From: Casuarina equisetifolia
Lineage: Eukaryota; Streptophyta; Magnoliopsida; Fagales; Casuarinaceae
Direction of reading: 5' to 3'
Length of the DNA stretch: 64,000 nt
Assembly: GCA_028551475.1 (NCBI GenBank)
Contig: CM052359.1
Location: 12,401,583 to 12,465,582 of the forward strand
Part shown: in pieces, positions 35,861 to 47,644 of the stretch
Layout of the letters: every line of letters starts with the position of its first letter
How positions within the stretch are numbered: position 1 is the stretch's first letter
Made by a program: the position numbers and the translations under genes
The notes under the pieces: generated by a model
Database searches by the model: none
The model's input: the letters and a program-made list of their open reading frames with translations, nothing else
What the model was told of the DNA's origin: nothing

Positions 35861-36511
35861 ATGAGTGCTACTCTTCGTCATGCGGCCGTTTTTGCACCGT
35901 TGTTTTCTTCTCTTCCCTCCTCCCGTTTGCTTTCGCAACGAACCCTGATACAAAACCCAAATTTCTCTGCAAGAAAGACCTCACAACATGTTATATGTGC
36001 AAGAAAACGGAAAAGAAGAGATGGGTCTCAAAGATTAACCAAGTTCGCCCTCGAATTGGTGTCAATCATGGCGTCAAAGACCAACATTTTACCACAGCCA
36101 CTAGATTTGGTTATTGGGGAAATTGGCTGTGGAGATGGAAATGTTGGTCGTATAGGGTTTTGGAAGGTGTTTGGAGGAGGTGGTTTTGATGGATGGAGAA
36201 GAAAAAGGAAGGGAAAAATGTTGCTCCTTTGGTTCTTGCTGATTTGTGGTTTTGGTTTGTTGTTTGGGAAAGAGTTTGAGCGCAATGTGCTTTGTGGGAG
36301 TCTGGCTGTTGGTCTACTTGATATTGTCTTGAATCAGTGGTGGGAAAAGAGAAGACGGAAGAATTGGGTTTTGGGGTTCTGTGTAGCCGGGGTTTTGATG
36401 GGTTTGGGGTTAAGAAGGGAGCAAGCGCAAAAATGGTTTGGAAGGATCAGGCTTCGTCATCCAATGATGGAGGTTCGCAGAAGAAGAGGTAAAGATCCTA
36501 GAGCATTTTAA
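35861..36511 (+). CDS. Unknown protein, probable organelle-targeted with membrane segments
   Basis: A single exon encodes 216 residues. I do not recognise the family. The first 50 residues are rich in Ser, Arg, Leu and lack acidic residues, as in a plastid or mitochondrial transit peptide, followed by a basic CARKRKRR stretch. Two hydrophobic segments follow: about residues 120-135 (MLLLWFLLICGFGLLF) and, separated by a short soluble stretch, about 143-155 (CGSLAVGLLDIVL). A third weaker one comes near 170-182. The C-terminus is strongly basic (RRRRGKDPRAF). The ATG at 35861 is the first in frame. A G-box and a GGCCCA element precede it. Confidence 0.7.
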   Translation: MSATLRHAAVFAPLFSSLPSSRLLSQRTLIQNPNFSARKTSQHVICARKRKRRDGSQRLTKFALELVSIMASKTNILPQPLDLVIGEIGCGDGNVGRIGFWKVFGGGGFDGWRRKRKGKMLLLWFLLICGFGLLFGKEFERNVLCGSLAVGLLDIVLNQWWEKRRRKNWVLGFCVAGVLMGLGLRREQAQKWFGRIRLRHPMMEVRRRRGKDPRAF

Positions 36512-36929
36512 GAGAGTTCTATGAAACATAGATGCAGAATTCATTTTTCCTTTCTCGAATGTCATTGATTTGTCTTTTTTCCTTTTTCTAATCAAGGATT
36601 AAGAAAATATGATTCTTTTAATTTCTTGTGTGCCTTTTTTACTTATAGTCTTTACCCTTTTGATTGAAAATTTATATGATTGCGTTGTTGGTTGTACGAT
36701 CAGAGGTGGTCAATTTGAATACTTTTTAGCCCCCATCGAGTCACAAAATCTTGGTCTCTTGAAATTCGGTAACTTTCTTTAGCCTCCTGTTGAATGCATA
36801 GAGGTCCTTTACGGACTAGAAAGCTCCTATACCGATTGAAATATGCCAAAATCCAGTCTTATTTTTCCTCGTCAAAGAAGCGTATGAAGAGAGAAGAACT
36901 GCATCCTTTCTTCCTTAAATTAAACGTAG
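36512..36929. other. 3' flank of the unknown gene
   Basis: No gene is seen. The stretch holds the likely 3' UTR of the upstream gene and leads into the PPR pseudogene. Confidence 0.4.
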
Positions 36930-37520
36930 AACCATGAATGAGTTGAGACAATTACATGGGTTGATGATGGCATGAATGATTAAAAGAAAAGAACTTCAAA
37001 CCCTTTGAGCGTGCTTATTGATTTTTGCCCAATTTCTGAATCTGGAGACTGAAATAAGGCAAAGTCTAACATCGTTCTACGTTTGAACCAAATTGAAGTG
37101 CCTAGTTTACTGATTAAAGATCACTCTACCATTAACAACTTGGATGAGGCTTTGCATTTGCATAGAGAAAAGCAGCTAAGGGAAAACTAGACAAGCAGTT
37201 CATATTCCGAGTGTGAAAACTGAGTTGAATTGGACGTGTCTGCTTCTTGTGATTTCCTAAATATGAATGTATCTTGTGCAGATATGGAAGTAGGTTTGGA
37301 AATGTTAGATAGTAGACCAAAGTGGAATGTGATTGCTTAGACCAGTTTGATCAGCGAGCGTGTTAATATGAACCTTTGGGATTGCAGAGGCTAGCGAGAT
37401 CACTTTGGTGGACGCTTTAGTTGCGAGTGTTGTGTAGATATTATATGTTGGAAAATGGGTTCTTATTCCTGTATCCAACTAGGATATGAATCTGGGAGCA
37501 ACTATGGGTTACGCAACCTA
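36930..37520 (+). pseudogene. PPR pseudogene, decayed copy of the gene at 39537
   Basis: The DNA follows the 5' half of the intact PPR gene downstream. It starts at ACCATGAATGAGTTGAGACA (intact ACCATGACTGCGTTGAAACA, 39585), passes GTGCTTATTGATTTTTG and AACCAAATTGAAGTGCCTAG, then AATTGGA...TCTTGTGCAGATATGGAA and CCAAAGTGGAATGTG, and on to an AACTAGGATATGAATC piece near 37480 (intact AACTCGGATATGATCC, 40239). Stops, frameshifts and a large deletion between the second and third blocks rule out a product. It is a tandem duplication remnant rather than a chance match, because the blocks keep their order. No later PPR motifs follow. Confidence 0.8.
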
Positions 37521-39536
37521 ATCTGGGAGCATGGGATAGGCAAGGAAGTGTGTTAGATAGGAGGCATGTTAGGGAAAAAGGCATGCTTTTCAGAAGAATG
37601 AAACCTGGGATATTGTCTTTTCACCACATTACAAAACATTGTCACTCCATGTTGTTTGTCTTTTCGACGGAAATCAGCCATGAATCCACCGTCAACCGTC
37701 AACTGAGATGTCCGGAATGGTAGAACAGCGATCTCTGAATTTCAGTTGCTAGGCTTCTCACCATTGTAGTGCTGCTCAAATGCTTCTCACCATGGGTTAT
37801 GCTTTGTGTGTGTGGAACAAAGTCATACCTTGAGTACTATAAATCCCACCTTTTTTATATGGAGTTCGGAAATCTGATGGCGGAATTGATGGGGCCTAAA
37901 GAGGGTAAGGAGACAGAGGGTGTGCGTGACATGCATTGCAGATCATGGGGTAAGAGAAACCAAAATTCTGGCATTTTTTACTCCCAAGAACAACCTGCGG
38001 ATTGCCAAAAGCTAGGAACCAAAGCCCAAATCGAGATAGCCGAGAAGTCCTGGAGAACCCTGCCGCAGTGTCCATGTAAACACCAAACCAATCCAAGGGA
38101 AGACGAACAATACTTAAAAATAAACATGCCCCAATATTAAGTTTTTTTTTTTTTTAATTTAAAAAAAAAAAGTGGTGGGGGGATTACTGGATCAATAAAA
38201 AAGCAATCCTGGTAGCCAAGGACAATGGGTTGCTAAAACTCATAAATAATTTATCAAATCTTAATCCAACTAGAGAGGAAAGACCAGAAAACATGCGGAA
38301 TCAGGTAAAGCATATACACAGCAGGTCAACAGACCATTCGATATTTCTCTAAACCAAAAGCTTGATCTAATAACTCTTTAGAAGCCCCACCAACACTGCA
38401 ATGATGTTCATAAAGCAGCTTAAAATGTCCTATATTTTTTAAATTCTGTTTAAAGATCCTTTTTAAAAATGAGTTATATGGTATCATCCTTTCAAATCGA
38501 TTTAAAGAGATTTTTGAGTTCTACTTGAAAATTTTCTTTAAAATGAGACAATATCTCATAAAAGGAAGGAATGGAATTTGTAACAAGAAGCAATCCGACC
38601 CTTGCTATATGAACCGTTTGGCAGGCAATAAGGAAGGTTTTAATAACTTCCAGGGCTATGTCTTCAGCGCAATGGTCTTTATGAAAGACAAAATTCTAAG
38701 AAAATGAAATGATCAGCTGGTTCTTCCCTGAAAATGTAGAGGAAGCCGCCCATTTGGCCAATTCATAAGAACCAACATCTGCAGCCTCGTGGGTTTTTTA
38801 AGCTGACCAATTCCTGGAGCTGCAGAGCTTTGGACATTCTCAGTTTGACTGTTTATGTCCTCGAATTGGATGGCTGCAATGACCGTAAAAGAGTCGTCTT
38901 CGAGGACATACACTTGACATCTCAAGAAAGAAGTTTTTGGCCTGCTAGTATAGCAACGAGAAACTACCTAGTTTGGAGGTTCCCAAAGAGGCGAATTTCT
39001 GTTCAGGCTTCAATTGTGCTTCCAGATTTTTAAAACCACCGGTATCACTTCGCAACCTTCCCGAACAGCCGCGTCGACTCTTCAGCGACTTTTCTCAGGG
39101 AGGTTCCAACATGTGAGTCTTCGAGGGGAAGATATTGGACTATAAGTGTCGTGATTTGTTTATACGTGCCATCCTGTTCCTGGTGAGCCAGATGAGATCG
39201 ATGGGAGTTTGCTGACAAAACTCGATAGATAAGGTTATAAGTGTTGTGACCCGGGCTATTTCTTTGTTCACTTTGTCTTATAATCACCATTTGTGATTTG
39301 GTTGAAAACTTACATGAACTTGTTGCTGGTATGTCTGTGGAGAAGGTGAATGTCCTGGCATCTTCAAATTTAGCATTAGCGCCTGAATTTTCTCTGGGTT
39401 CCTATTAAAGTTGAAGTGGTTCTTCCTGGGCTAGCTAGCTTTTGGTCACCTTTGTCCCCTAAAGTTCTATACCCCCAAGAACCTCTCGCTCTCTCTCTCT
39501 CTCGTTTGCTATGCCTATTTCTCAACAAAGAAGCCC
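37521..39536. other. Intergenic upstream of the PPR gene
   Basis: No gene is seen in 2 kb. A T run followed by an A run (about 38142-38171) and a CT microsatellite (39488-39504) are present; the latter lies about 35 bases before the PPR start and is probably in its 5' leader. The 123-codon frame at 37769-38140 has no domain and lies in low-complexity surroundings. Confidence 0.4.
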
Positions 39537-41231
39537 ATGAAGAAACACTACACCTCTATCGTTTCCTCGTTAGATAAATGCAGAACCATGACTGCGTTGA
39601 AACAATTACATGGGCTGATGATCACCACATCAGTAATAAGAAATGTAATCCCCTCAAGCAGGCTTATTGATTTTTGTACAAATTCGGAGGGCGGAGACTT
39701 CAATTATGCAAAGTTAGTCTTTAACCAAATAGAATTGCCTAGTGTGTACATTTGGAACTCCATGATTAGGGGTTACTCTAACAATAACGACGCGTATCAG
39801 GCTTTTCTTATGTACAGAGAAATGCAAAGAAGAGGTTACTCGCCGGACCATTTCACTTTTCCTTTTGTGCTCAAAGCATGTTCGATACTTACTAATCCAA
39901 ATTGTGGAACATCAGTTCACAATCGCATTGTGAAAACTGGGTTTGAATTGGATGCTTATGCTTGCTGTGCTTTGCTTAATATGTATGCATCTTGTACAGA
40001 TATGGAATCAGGAGTGAAAGTGTTTGATTTAATTCCAAAGTGGAATGTGGCTGCCTGGACTAGTTTGATTGCCGGGTATCTCAACAATGGTTGGCCAAGC
40101 AAGGCCATAGAGGTGTTTAAAGACATGGAGTCATGGAATGTTGAGCCTAATGAGAAAACATTGGTGAATGTACTAGTTGCTTGTGCTCATAGGAGAGATA
40201 TAGAAACTGGAAAATGCATTCACGGTCGAGTGTGCCAACTCGGATATGATCCCTTTGAATCAGGATTAACCACCAATGTGATACTTGCAACTGCCATTAC
40301 GGATATGTATGCAAAATGTGGCAGCTTAAGATATGCTAGGAATCTGTTTTACAGAATGCCTCAGAGAAATTTGATTGCTTGGAATTCGATTATTGGTGCA
40401 TTCATTCAATATGGGAGGCTTGAGGAGGCACTGGGGCTGTTCCTTGATATGCTTATTGCTGGGTTTCAGCCGGACAGAGCTACCTTCTTGAGTATCATAA
40501 CTTCTTGTGCTCAGCTGGGGGCTCTGGCGTTGGGACAAAGTATCCATGCTCTCGTATTAAAGACCTGCGTCTGCGAGGATACTGCCATTGGAACTGCCCT
40601 GGTAGGCATGTATGCTAAAATTGGAGATGCAAGAAGTGCACGGCAGATCTTTTCCAAAATGGAAAAGAAGGATGTTATAGCGTGGACAAGCATGATTGTT
40701 GGTTTAGCGATGCACGGACATGCAGAGGAAGCACTAAGTACTTTCAAGAGAATGGAAGAGGAGGGTAGTGTTATCCCTGACGAGATCACATACATGGGGG
40801 TTTTATGGGCATGTTGCCATGGAGGATTGGTTGAAGAAGGCCAGAGACACTTCACGGCAATGGCAGATGTTTACAACCTACAGCCAACAGTTGAGCACTA
40901 TGGTTGTATGGTTGATCTTTTGAGCCGAGCAGGGCATTTCGAAGAGGCAGAAAGATTAGTGATGACAATGCCAGTCGCGCCCAATATTGCCATATGGGGT
41001 GCTCTTTTGAATGGTTGTGACATTCATGAAAATGTGAATCTAGTTGACCAACTCAGAAGCCGCATATCAGAGATGAACCCTCAGGGCAGCGGAGTCTATG
41101 TTCTTCTTTCTAACATATATGCCAGGGCCGGTAAATGGCAACAAGCAAAGCTGGCTAGAGAGTCGATGGCACATAGAAGGATAGCAAAAACTCTTGGACA
41201 TAGTTCGGTTGAACTGAAATTGCAGAGTTGA
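39537..41231 (+). CDS. Pentatricopeptide repeat protein, PLS type with E motif
   Basis: A single exon encodes 564 residues. PPR proteins bind organelle RNA one base per repeat, and PLS-type members mostly guide C-to-U editing in mitochondria or plastids. Repeats run from about residue 70 to 460 and include WNSMIRGY, WTSLIAGYLNNG, VILATAITDMYAKCGSL, WNSIIGAFIQYG, AIGTALVGMYAKIGD and WTSMIVGLAMHG. An E-type C-terminus follows (PNIAIWGALLNGCDIH...YVLLSNIYARAGKW...VARES-like end). No DYW deaminase domain is present, so it would need a partner for editing. A short N-terminus of LKQLHG type precedes the repeats; it does not look like a strong transit peptide. A decayed partial copy lies upstream at 36930-37520. 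Confidence 0.93.
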   Translation: MKKHYTSIVSSLDKCRTMTALKQLHGLMITTSVIRNVIPSSRLIDFCTNSEGGDFNYAKLVFNQIELPSVYIWNSMIRGYSNNNDAYQAFLMYREMQRRGYSPDHFTFPFVLKACSILTNPNCGTSVHNRIVKTGFELDAYACCALLNMYASCTDMESGVKVFDLIPKWNVAAWTSLIAGYLNNGWPSKAIEVFKDMESWNVEPNEKTLVNVLVACAHRRDIETGKCIHGRVCQLGYDPFESGLTTNVILATAITDMYAKCGSLRYARNLFYRMPQRNLIAWNSIIGAFIQYGRLEEALGLFLDMLIAGFQPDRATFLSIITSCAQLGALALGQSIHALVLKTCVCEDTAIGTALVGMYAKIGDARSARQIFSKMEKKDVIAWTSMIVGLAMHGHAEEALSTFKRMEEEGSVIPDEITYMGVLWACCHGGLVEEGQRHFTAMADVYNLQPTVEHYGCMVDLLSRAGHFEEAERLVMTMPVAPNIAIWGALLNGCDIHENVNLVDQLRSRISEMNPQGSGVYVLLSNIYARAGKWQQAKLARESMAHRRIAKTLGHSSVELKLQS

Positions 41232-42354
41232 TAACTATGTGCTAAAGTTTTGCTGGATGATTCCTGTCCAAATCTTGGTAGAATTGTAGGATTAGCACCG
41301 TGTTGTATATCTGATAAGAAATGAGAAAATTGTCTTTGGCCCTTCTCTTGAGTCGGCGAAAACTGAGGACTTTGTGAAGTGCAGTAGCTTTTTAGCAGAA
41401 GTACCTAAGATCGAAAACTTATAAGATACCTAAGTTCTGATCTTGAAATAACTTACAATGAGGCTTCCCCACTCTTACTATCTATTAAATAACCCTGAAC
41501 TCCCCAACCCAGAACAATTAGGTTTTGGACACTTGAACAATTAGACTTTGGACATATCACAAAGCTATACAGTTTCATTTATTTAAACCCAAAACAAGCA
41601 TAATAATACTAGATAACTTATTCAAATTGGCCTACTTCCCTTATCAGGTTGACCTTTAGTCCTTACACAAATGGAGCTCGTTAGGTTAGTCAGGTTTATG
41701 GAAAACATTGCGGAAGATAATCTCTCAACCTCCATTCAAAAAAAAAAAAAAATCCATCCCCAGTAAAAGGAGTCGTAAACTTGTGGTAATATGTGTCATC
41801 ACCCACAGCCCGACCCCATCATATCGAGTGTATGTCCTCCTAAGTCTCAACCTCAATGCTGTGATATCATTTTTTAAAATTAAATCTCCACTAGCTTCTC
41901 TATATACAGTCAAATTTTTAATTCATTCTTAAATCGGTGTTCTAATCTCCACTAGCTCCCACTGAAAATCATAAGCCATTCGCTCCAAACAAAAAAGGTT
42001 GAGAATTTTTTTTTTTTTTTAATTGAACATATTCACACGTACAAAGACTTAAGTCCTAAGAATAGCTCTGAAGTAGATGGGTCTATACAAAAAGAAGCAG
42101 CAGTTTCTAATTCTAAAACTTGTCAGAACTAGCATGGCTTGACACATCTAAACAAAGTCCAAAAGTCCGTTTATCTGCCACCAGCTGCAAAAATCTCATT
42201 GTGTTATTCAGCTCTATCTCGGACCATATATCTGCAAAGTTGGAAGCAGACAGCACTTTAAACCACATTTTCTAAAGATTCTCTCCTCCTTTTCAAACTG
42301 TCAACTATAATTGAATCAGCCCGTGCTCACCAGAAATCTAGGTTTTGGTGTTAG
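41232..42354. other. Intergenic between convergent PPR and alpha-crystallin genes
   Basis: This holds two 3' UTR regions. A stretch at 41690-41935 with two poly(A/T)-rich parts and a CACAGCCCGACCCCATC block resembles LTR debris, but I cannot find ends or a partner. Nothing else is seen. Confidence 0.4.
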
Positions 42355-45300
42355 TCACCTTTTCTTCACAATACCTTCCAAAACCCCATTTCTTCCAAAA
42401 GAACCGGTAAATAGTTTCTGGTCAACGGGACCTGGCAGCTGGAATGAGATAGAGAAGTGCCCCGGTGGGCAAAGATTTTGTGTTTGCATCTGAAAGATTT
42501 GGGAGTTTTTGCACACTATCTTTTCACCTGTCGTCGTTACACCCTTTATTACTACTTTTCCATCAGGTTGAACATCACAACTGAAATCATCTGCGGTGAA
42601 AAAATAACAAGGCTCAAGAAAGTAGAGGGATGAACATTAGCCAATTCCAGAAAGTCTTTCAAGTAATAGAAACAAATGAAATAATGTTATGGAGAATATA
42701 TGAAAGATTGTTCCATTTCATAGTGATTTATCAAGAGTTGCACTAAGATGTTCCATTTCATGGTGATTTATGAAGAGTTGCACTGAGCTGATGGCTAAAT
42801 CACACCAATCAACAATGGCTTCCCTCATTTACTATATAAAATAACCAGAAAAATCCAAACTAACTATTAAAGTTCCCACAAGATAGTTCAACATAAAATT
42901 TGGTCCTAAGACTATAAAGTAAAAAATAAAGTGGTCCTAAGAATGTAAACTAGCAAATAAAGTAATTATCAATTCAGCTCAAACTGTACCATGTCAATGA
43001 AACTTACTCTCATCCCCAGCCACCCCTGGCAGGGAGACACGAAAAAAGTAAGAATCTTTGGATTCGCCGATGTCCATTAGTCCTATAACTGGTCCAATCT
43101 TTCCCATAGCTGCACTCCCAGTCAATGCAACCCCACCTTCGGTGGCAGCTACAACATTATTCCACTCTTCCTGAGTTGAAAGAGAAGGCAAAAATACCAT
43201 AGCTGGCCCAACTTTTTCAACAGTTTCACTGCACCTTTTATTTGGTGATACTGCAGTATAGCTGTGTGGTACAGGTGGACCAATGTATGGCACACTATTA
43301 AGTGGTGCAACAGCAAGTGGGGCTTGCTTAGGTTTTTGAGGCTCTGGCATATTATTTTCCTTTCTTGATGTCCCATACCTGGAACAAGAAATTGAATCTA
43401 TCAGGAACTGCGAACATGTGTAACATGTTGCCTATGAAAAATGTTGCATCATTTAGACCAAACATTTGGAATTAATAATTTCAAAACTCAACAGGAAACA
43501 AAATTACCAAGATTTGTCGATCCCATGAGTTGCCTAGATGAATATTAGGTCTGAAAAGAAATCAAAACATGGGAATTACTTTTTAACATGCATCAGTTTT
43601 CAATCTTCCCACCTCCAATTTGCAAATGACTATTGTTTTGACTCTCAAAGTTCCGATTACCAACTTGTAAGAAATAAGATTGTACCATAATCTAAGAATA
43701 CGCATGAAATTCTTCACATAAACTTTAAAGAAACACCATTAAAAAAATAAAAAAATAAAAAAGAGTTCCTAAACATGATATGTAATTGATATGCTTGCCG
43801 GCTTCATCTGAATAACAAAAGTTGTAATCTTCACTCAAATAATTGATTCAAATAAACCTAGGTAAAATTACATTCCAATTTCATCATGGAATCAGAATCC
43901 AATGTGAAATAAGATAGTAACAGTTACAATTTTTTGTTTATTTTCTTTATGCATAGCAATGTTAAATCATTAATTATCCAAAAATCTAAAGTGATAAAAA
44001 TTGTATTTTAGTTCTTTACCACTATTCCCCAAGTTTAGCCTTGAAGTCTCTCTAAACAAAAAAGGTCAACATTACTAAAAATGAAGAAGAAAACAATAAA
44101 GTTCAGATTTAAATTCAAAACCTTTGCTTTGATATCATATTAAATTGCTACTCATCTTAAAATTAAACTGCTAATTATTAATCTGAAAATACAACTACTC
44201 TACGAAGCATACATCACCAAAAGAGTCCAACCATCTTAGTTAATGAGAAACCAGTTTTCCTACTTAACTAAATTCCCAGTTCCAACACTTGCAAGTACTT
44301 TAGTGAAACTTTTCTCCCTTAATTAATATTAGATATCACTGAAAAAGTATTGAACAAGGAAGCCCAACTATTAAAGGTTCAATCCTATGTGACTATCACC
44401 CACTGTTTTATCTGTCTCTATGTGTGGACAGATATGGGATGGCTATGGGCAGCCCTCACAAAGTTGTGCATTAAGACAAACTGATGGCAAAGGGGGTCAA
44501 TGACCTTCTAACTTAGTGATAAGTTAGTAGGGCCTAGGACCTCTTGGTCCCAAGTTTGATGCTTGTGTGTGTGAGTTGAGTGCATGCATTAATAAAAAAA
44601 ATAAAATAAAATAAAAAAAGAGGCAAGAAGGAGAGAAGATGACCTGGTGATGACAAGTAGCACCGTGATCTGACTAAGAATGAAGTTACATGGAGTCTAC
44701 AAAATGGAGAAGTTCTGCATGATACCTTCCTTTAACAACTAGGCAGTAAGATATCTATAGACCACCAAACGCATGCAAAAACCCGTTTTACAGTCCAAAA
44801 GTTAATTGTCAACATCAAAGAAGCTAAGCCACGCAGAACAAGAAAATTTTATTGTTGTCATTATTATTATTGACCTGTAAAGTACACCATATTGAAAGCA
44901 AAGAAACCACATCGCATTCTTACTCCCATGTATGCAGAATGGCCAGCCTTTAAACAATGCTCATTGTAGTGGTCTAGCATCAAGGCTATGGCTTGAAAGA
45001 TATATTTTTGGCAATCCAGCATTCTATTTGATTTATAAAGATTCACTAGTGAGAAAGGTCCACATGCTTTTACTATGTCGTAAGGAAATCCACACTATGC
45101 TGGCTTTGCAGTATGCTTTAAGTGGAACTCACCTGACAGGGGGTGAGGGTGGTGGGGTGTGGTGGAATGGGAGAAGGGACCATATCAAACTTGCCTGTTT
45201 TGTTCAGTTCTCCTAAACAAGTTTTAGGGTGCACACTATCAAAACTAAGACAATGAAAATCTGATAAGCCAAAAGGCCAATCTTATCAATGCAGACAAAG

Positions 45301-46202
45301 ATGCTAAGCCGTATTATGTTTCCAAAAATTAAAGAAATGAAAACACAATATGGTTCTTACCAATGCAAAAGACAAATTCGGATTGGCTGATTTGGTCACA
45401 AAAACAACAGCCAGATTCAATTTCCAGGAAAACTGAAAAAATAATGTGAATTTTTCATGATGAAATACAATTGGTCCAGCTGGTGACAAAAAAGAACATT
45501 CCTTTATGCAAAGAATAAAAAAAAAAAATGCAAGCAATTTATATGTTTCCAACAGCAGAAGATTTCAGAAGTACGCAGCAAATCCATTTAGTATGACATC
45601 TGGAAAAACTCTTTCCAAACTAATTTCTCACTTTCATACACTTCAAGATTATAGTTCGCTAGCAGGATTGCTTGTTGTCTCCCATTAACGACTGAATGAT
45701 ACCCGAGATTTTTTTTTTAATAAAAATATATATATATATATCACCTCCACCTGCTATAGCAGATTCTTCTTTAGAGAATATCCCCCTTCAAACAACTAAA
45801 CAAATCACCTACTCTCCGAGATTGTCACTCTTCGTACAACTAGCTAAAAATCAGTCTTCAACGTCACCCAGCCGACAAAAGCTACGGCTTCATTTCCTTA
45901 TCCCCATTAGATAAACAACACCAACTAATTCCTGCATCAACTCTATTAAGTACAATTCCTTGCAAGTTGCTCTTTACGATCAACATCGACATTAATAACA
46001 GATATAACCAAAAGGACACATAACATAGAGGTGCCTCAGGGCAACCGTGTACAAAAATTTTCAAGGAACACAGAAGGCCTTTCACAATCATACGCATTTG
46101 CCATATCAATGAAAGTACGTATGCAAGGATGTCTATATTTGAGCATGCGCGTATGAAATAAAAGATGTATGCATGAACATGTGCCTACCCGGAGGAAGCC
46201 AT
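42355..46202 (-). CDS. Alpha-crystallin-domain (HSP20-like) protein, IDM2/IDM3-related
   Basis: Three exons on the minus strand (46202-46189, 43378-43008, 42590-42355) give 206 residues, about 22 kDa. Arabidopsis relatives (IDM2, IDM3/LIL) are nuclear partners of an acetyltransferase complex that prevents DNA hyper-methylation, not classical heat-shock proteins. The alpha-crystallin domain covers about residues 105-206: [25 protein letters not shown], then [13 protein letters not shown], then the family-specific [16 protein letters not shown] and [10 protein letters not shown]. The N-terminal 100 residues are Pro-rich. The first coding exon is only 14 bases (MASSG minus one base) and is followed by a 2.8-kb intron; the phases fit exactly. 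Which of the Arabidopsis paralogues it matches best is undecided. Confidence 0.85.
42711..42790. repeat. 40-bp tandem duplication in an intron
   Basis: TTCCATTTCATRGTGATTTA at 42711 and 42751 is followed in both by GAAGAGTTGCACT or CAAGAGTTGCACT. It lies in the intron between the last two exons of the alpha-crystallin gene. Confidence 0.85.
44500..44615 (+). mobile_element. Possible old tRNA-derived SINE
   Basis: CTTAGTGATAAGTTAGTAGGG at about 44513 resembles an A-box region, CAAGTTTGATGC at about 44553 resembles a degraded B box, and the unit ends in an A-rich tail at 44592-44618. No clear target duplication was found. It lies in the long first intron of the alpha-crystallin gene. Confidence 0.35.
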
Positions 46203-47644
46203 TGGAGATGCTCAGAACAGAGTTTGCTTCTTGCAACGTCACAGAGGCGGAGGTGGTGGTGGTGGTGGTGGTGACGGGGTTGTTTTGTTGGCTTTTGCGA
46301 GATTAAACCCAAAAACGGAAGTGGGTTTTTCTGTTCATGGGAGACCTGGAGGATGGAAATGATTCGGTGCTCGGTGACACGGGACTTGGGTTGAAGGGTT
46401 TCTGAAATTTGAGGGCTTTAGGAAAAGTATTTTAAAACCAAATTTAGTCTTTTAGTCTTTGCGGTGACTTTAACTAAGATCTTAGGTTAGTCTTTTAGTC
46501 TTTGCAGTGACTTTAACTAAGATCTTAGGTTTCTAATTTTATCGGTGAATTTTCTCTTTCATATTCGTTTTTCAAATCGATCTTTCCGTTAACACATCAA
46601 GCACCTGTTAAATGATGCATAATGCATCATGTCAAACTAATGGGGAGAAATTATCTTATTTAGAAAAAAGCAATAAGATTCCCTTGCTGTAAATCTTCAA
46701 GCAATTCGAATCAACGTTAATCAATTTTAAAATAATAAATGGAAAGTAAGTTATTCTCAAGAACAGCTATTTGGAACGATTTGCAACTTCTACCTCAAAA
46801 ATCTCCATAAGTCAAAATTTTACTTTCAAAAATCTCTTATACAGTTGGTTCTCTAATAGACAAAAAATTTTATTCTTTCCCTTTTGTTACTTTTGTTTTT
46901 CACTTTTTCGTCTTTTACGAAATTAAATTATCTTATCATTCATAATAAATAAGTCACAGATGCATCAGCAGCAGCAACGGAGGGTTAATCTCCGGCTAAT
47001 GAACCTCTCACTCAGGCTGGAGATTCCGAGCATACAAAGTGGTGTCACAGATGATAAATGATAGGCAGCTTTCCTGCATGATTCGAATTTCAAAAAACAA
47101 TGCAAGTAATTGTTAGAAAATTTTGCTTATTGATGATAAACAGAGGGTACTGGACAGTCCAAGAGGCTAACAGCGTATGCAGACTCAGCAAAGATTGCAC
47201 TGTTTGGAACTGAAAGACCAATTCCAGGGCCCGGAAACGCAGCCAGGGCAAATGTTAAGATACATGCTTTGTCGTGTCTCTCTTCCAGTGGTAAAATGAG
47301 ATGATAATTGCTTCTTGTTATTTGTCTTTTCTGGGAATGCAAGTCGCCCTAACAAGCAGTATGATGATTTGTCTTTTGACATTATTGACTCTCATGGCTG
47401 CAATGCCTTTAGGACTGAGTCTTTTCCTTCAACATGCTTATAAATTCCAATTCAATTGCTGCTATTCACCAGAAATGAAATAATGTTGCAGAGGAAGAGA
47501 AAAAAAAAAGGGAAACGGGAGAGGAACCAAAATCTCAAGAACACCCAAGAAAATCCACTGGCTTATTTGTCCTTGTCAAATGCAGAAGCACTGCTTTCTA
47601 GTGAATTTTGTATTTATACATCTTGGGTAATAATTTTGGTTTAA
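46203..47644. other. Promoter side of the alpha-crystallin gene and intergenic DNA
   Basis: A GGT microsatellite (about 46243-46272) lies just upstream of the start, in the 5' leader or promoter. A 43-bp tandem duplication is at 46444-46529. The minus-strand frame at 47127-47342 (71 codons) has no domain I know. I see no other gene. Confidence 0.45.
46444..46529. repeat. 43-bp tandem duplication
   Basis: TTAGTCTTTTAGTCTTTGC followed by GTGACTTTAACTAAGATCTTAGG occurs twice, at 46444 and 46487, with one difference, so it is recent. It lies upstream of the alpha-crystallin gene. Confidence 0.9.
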
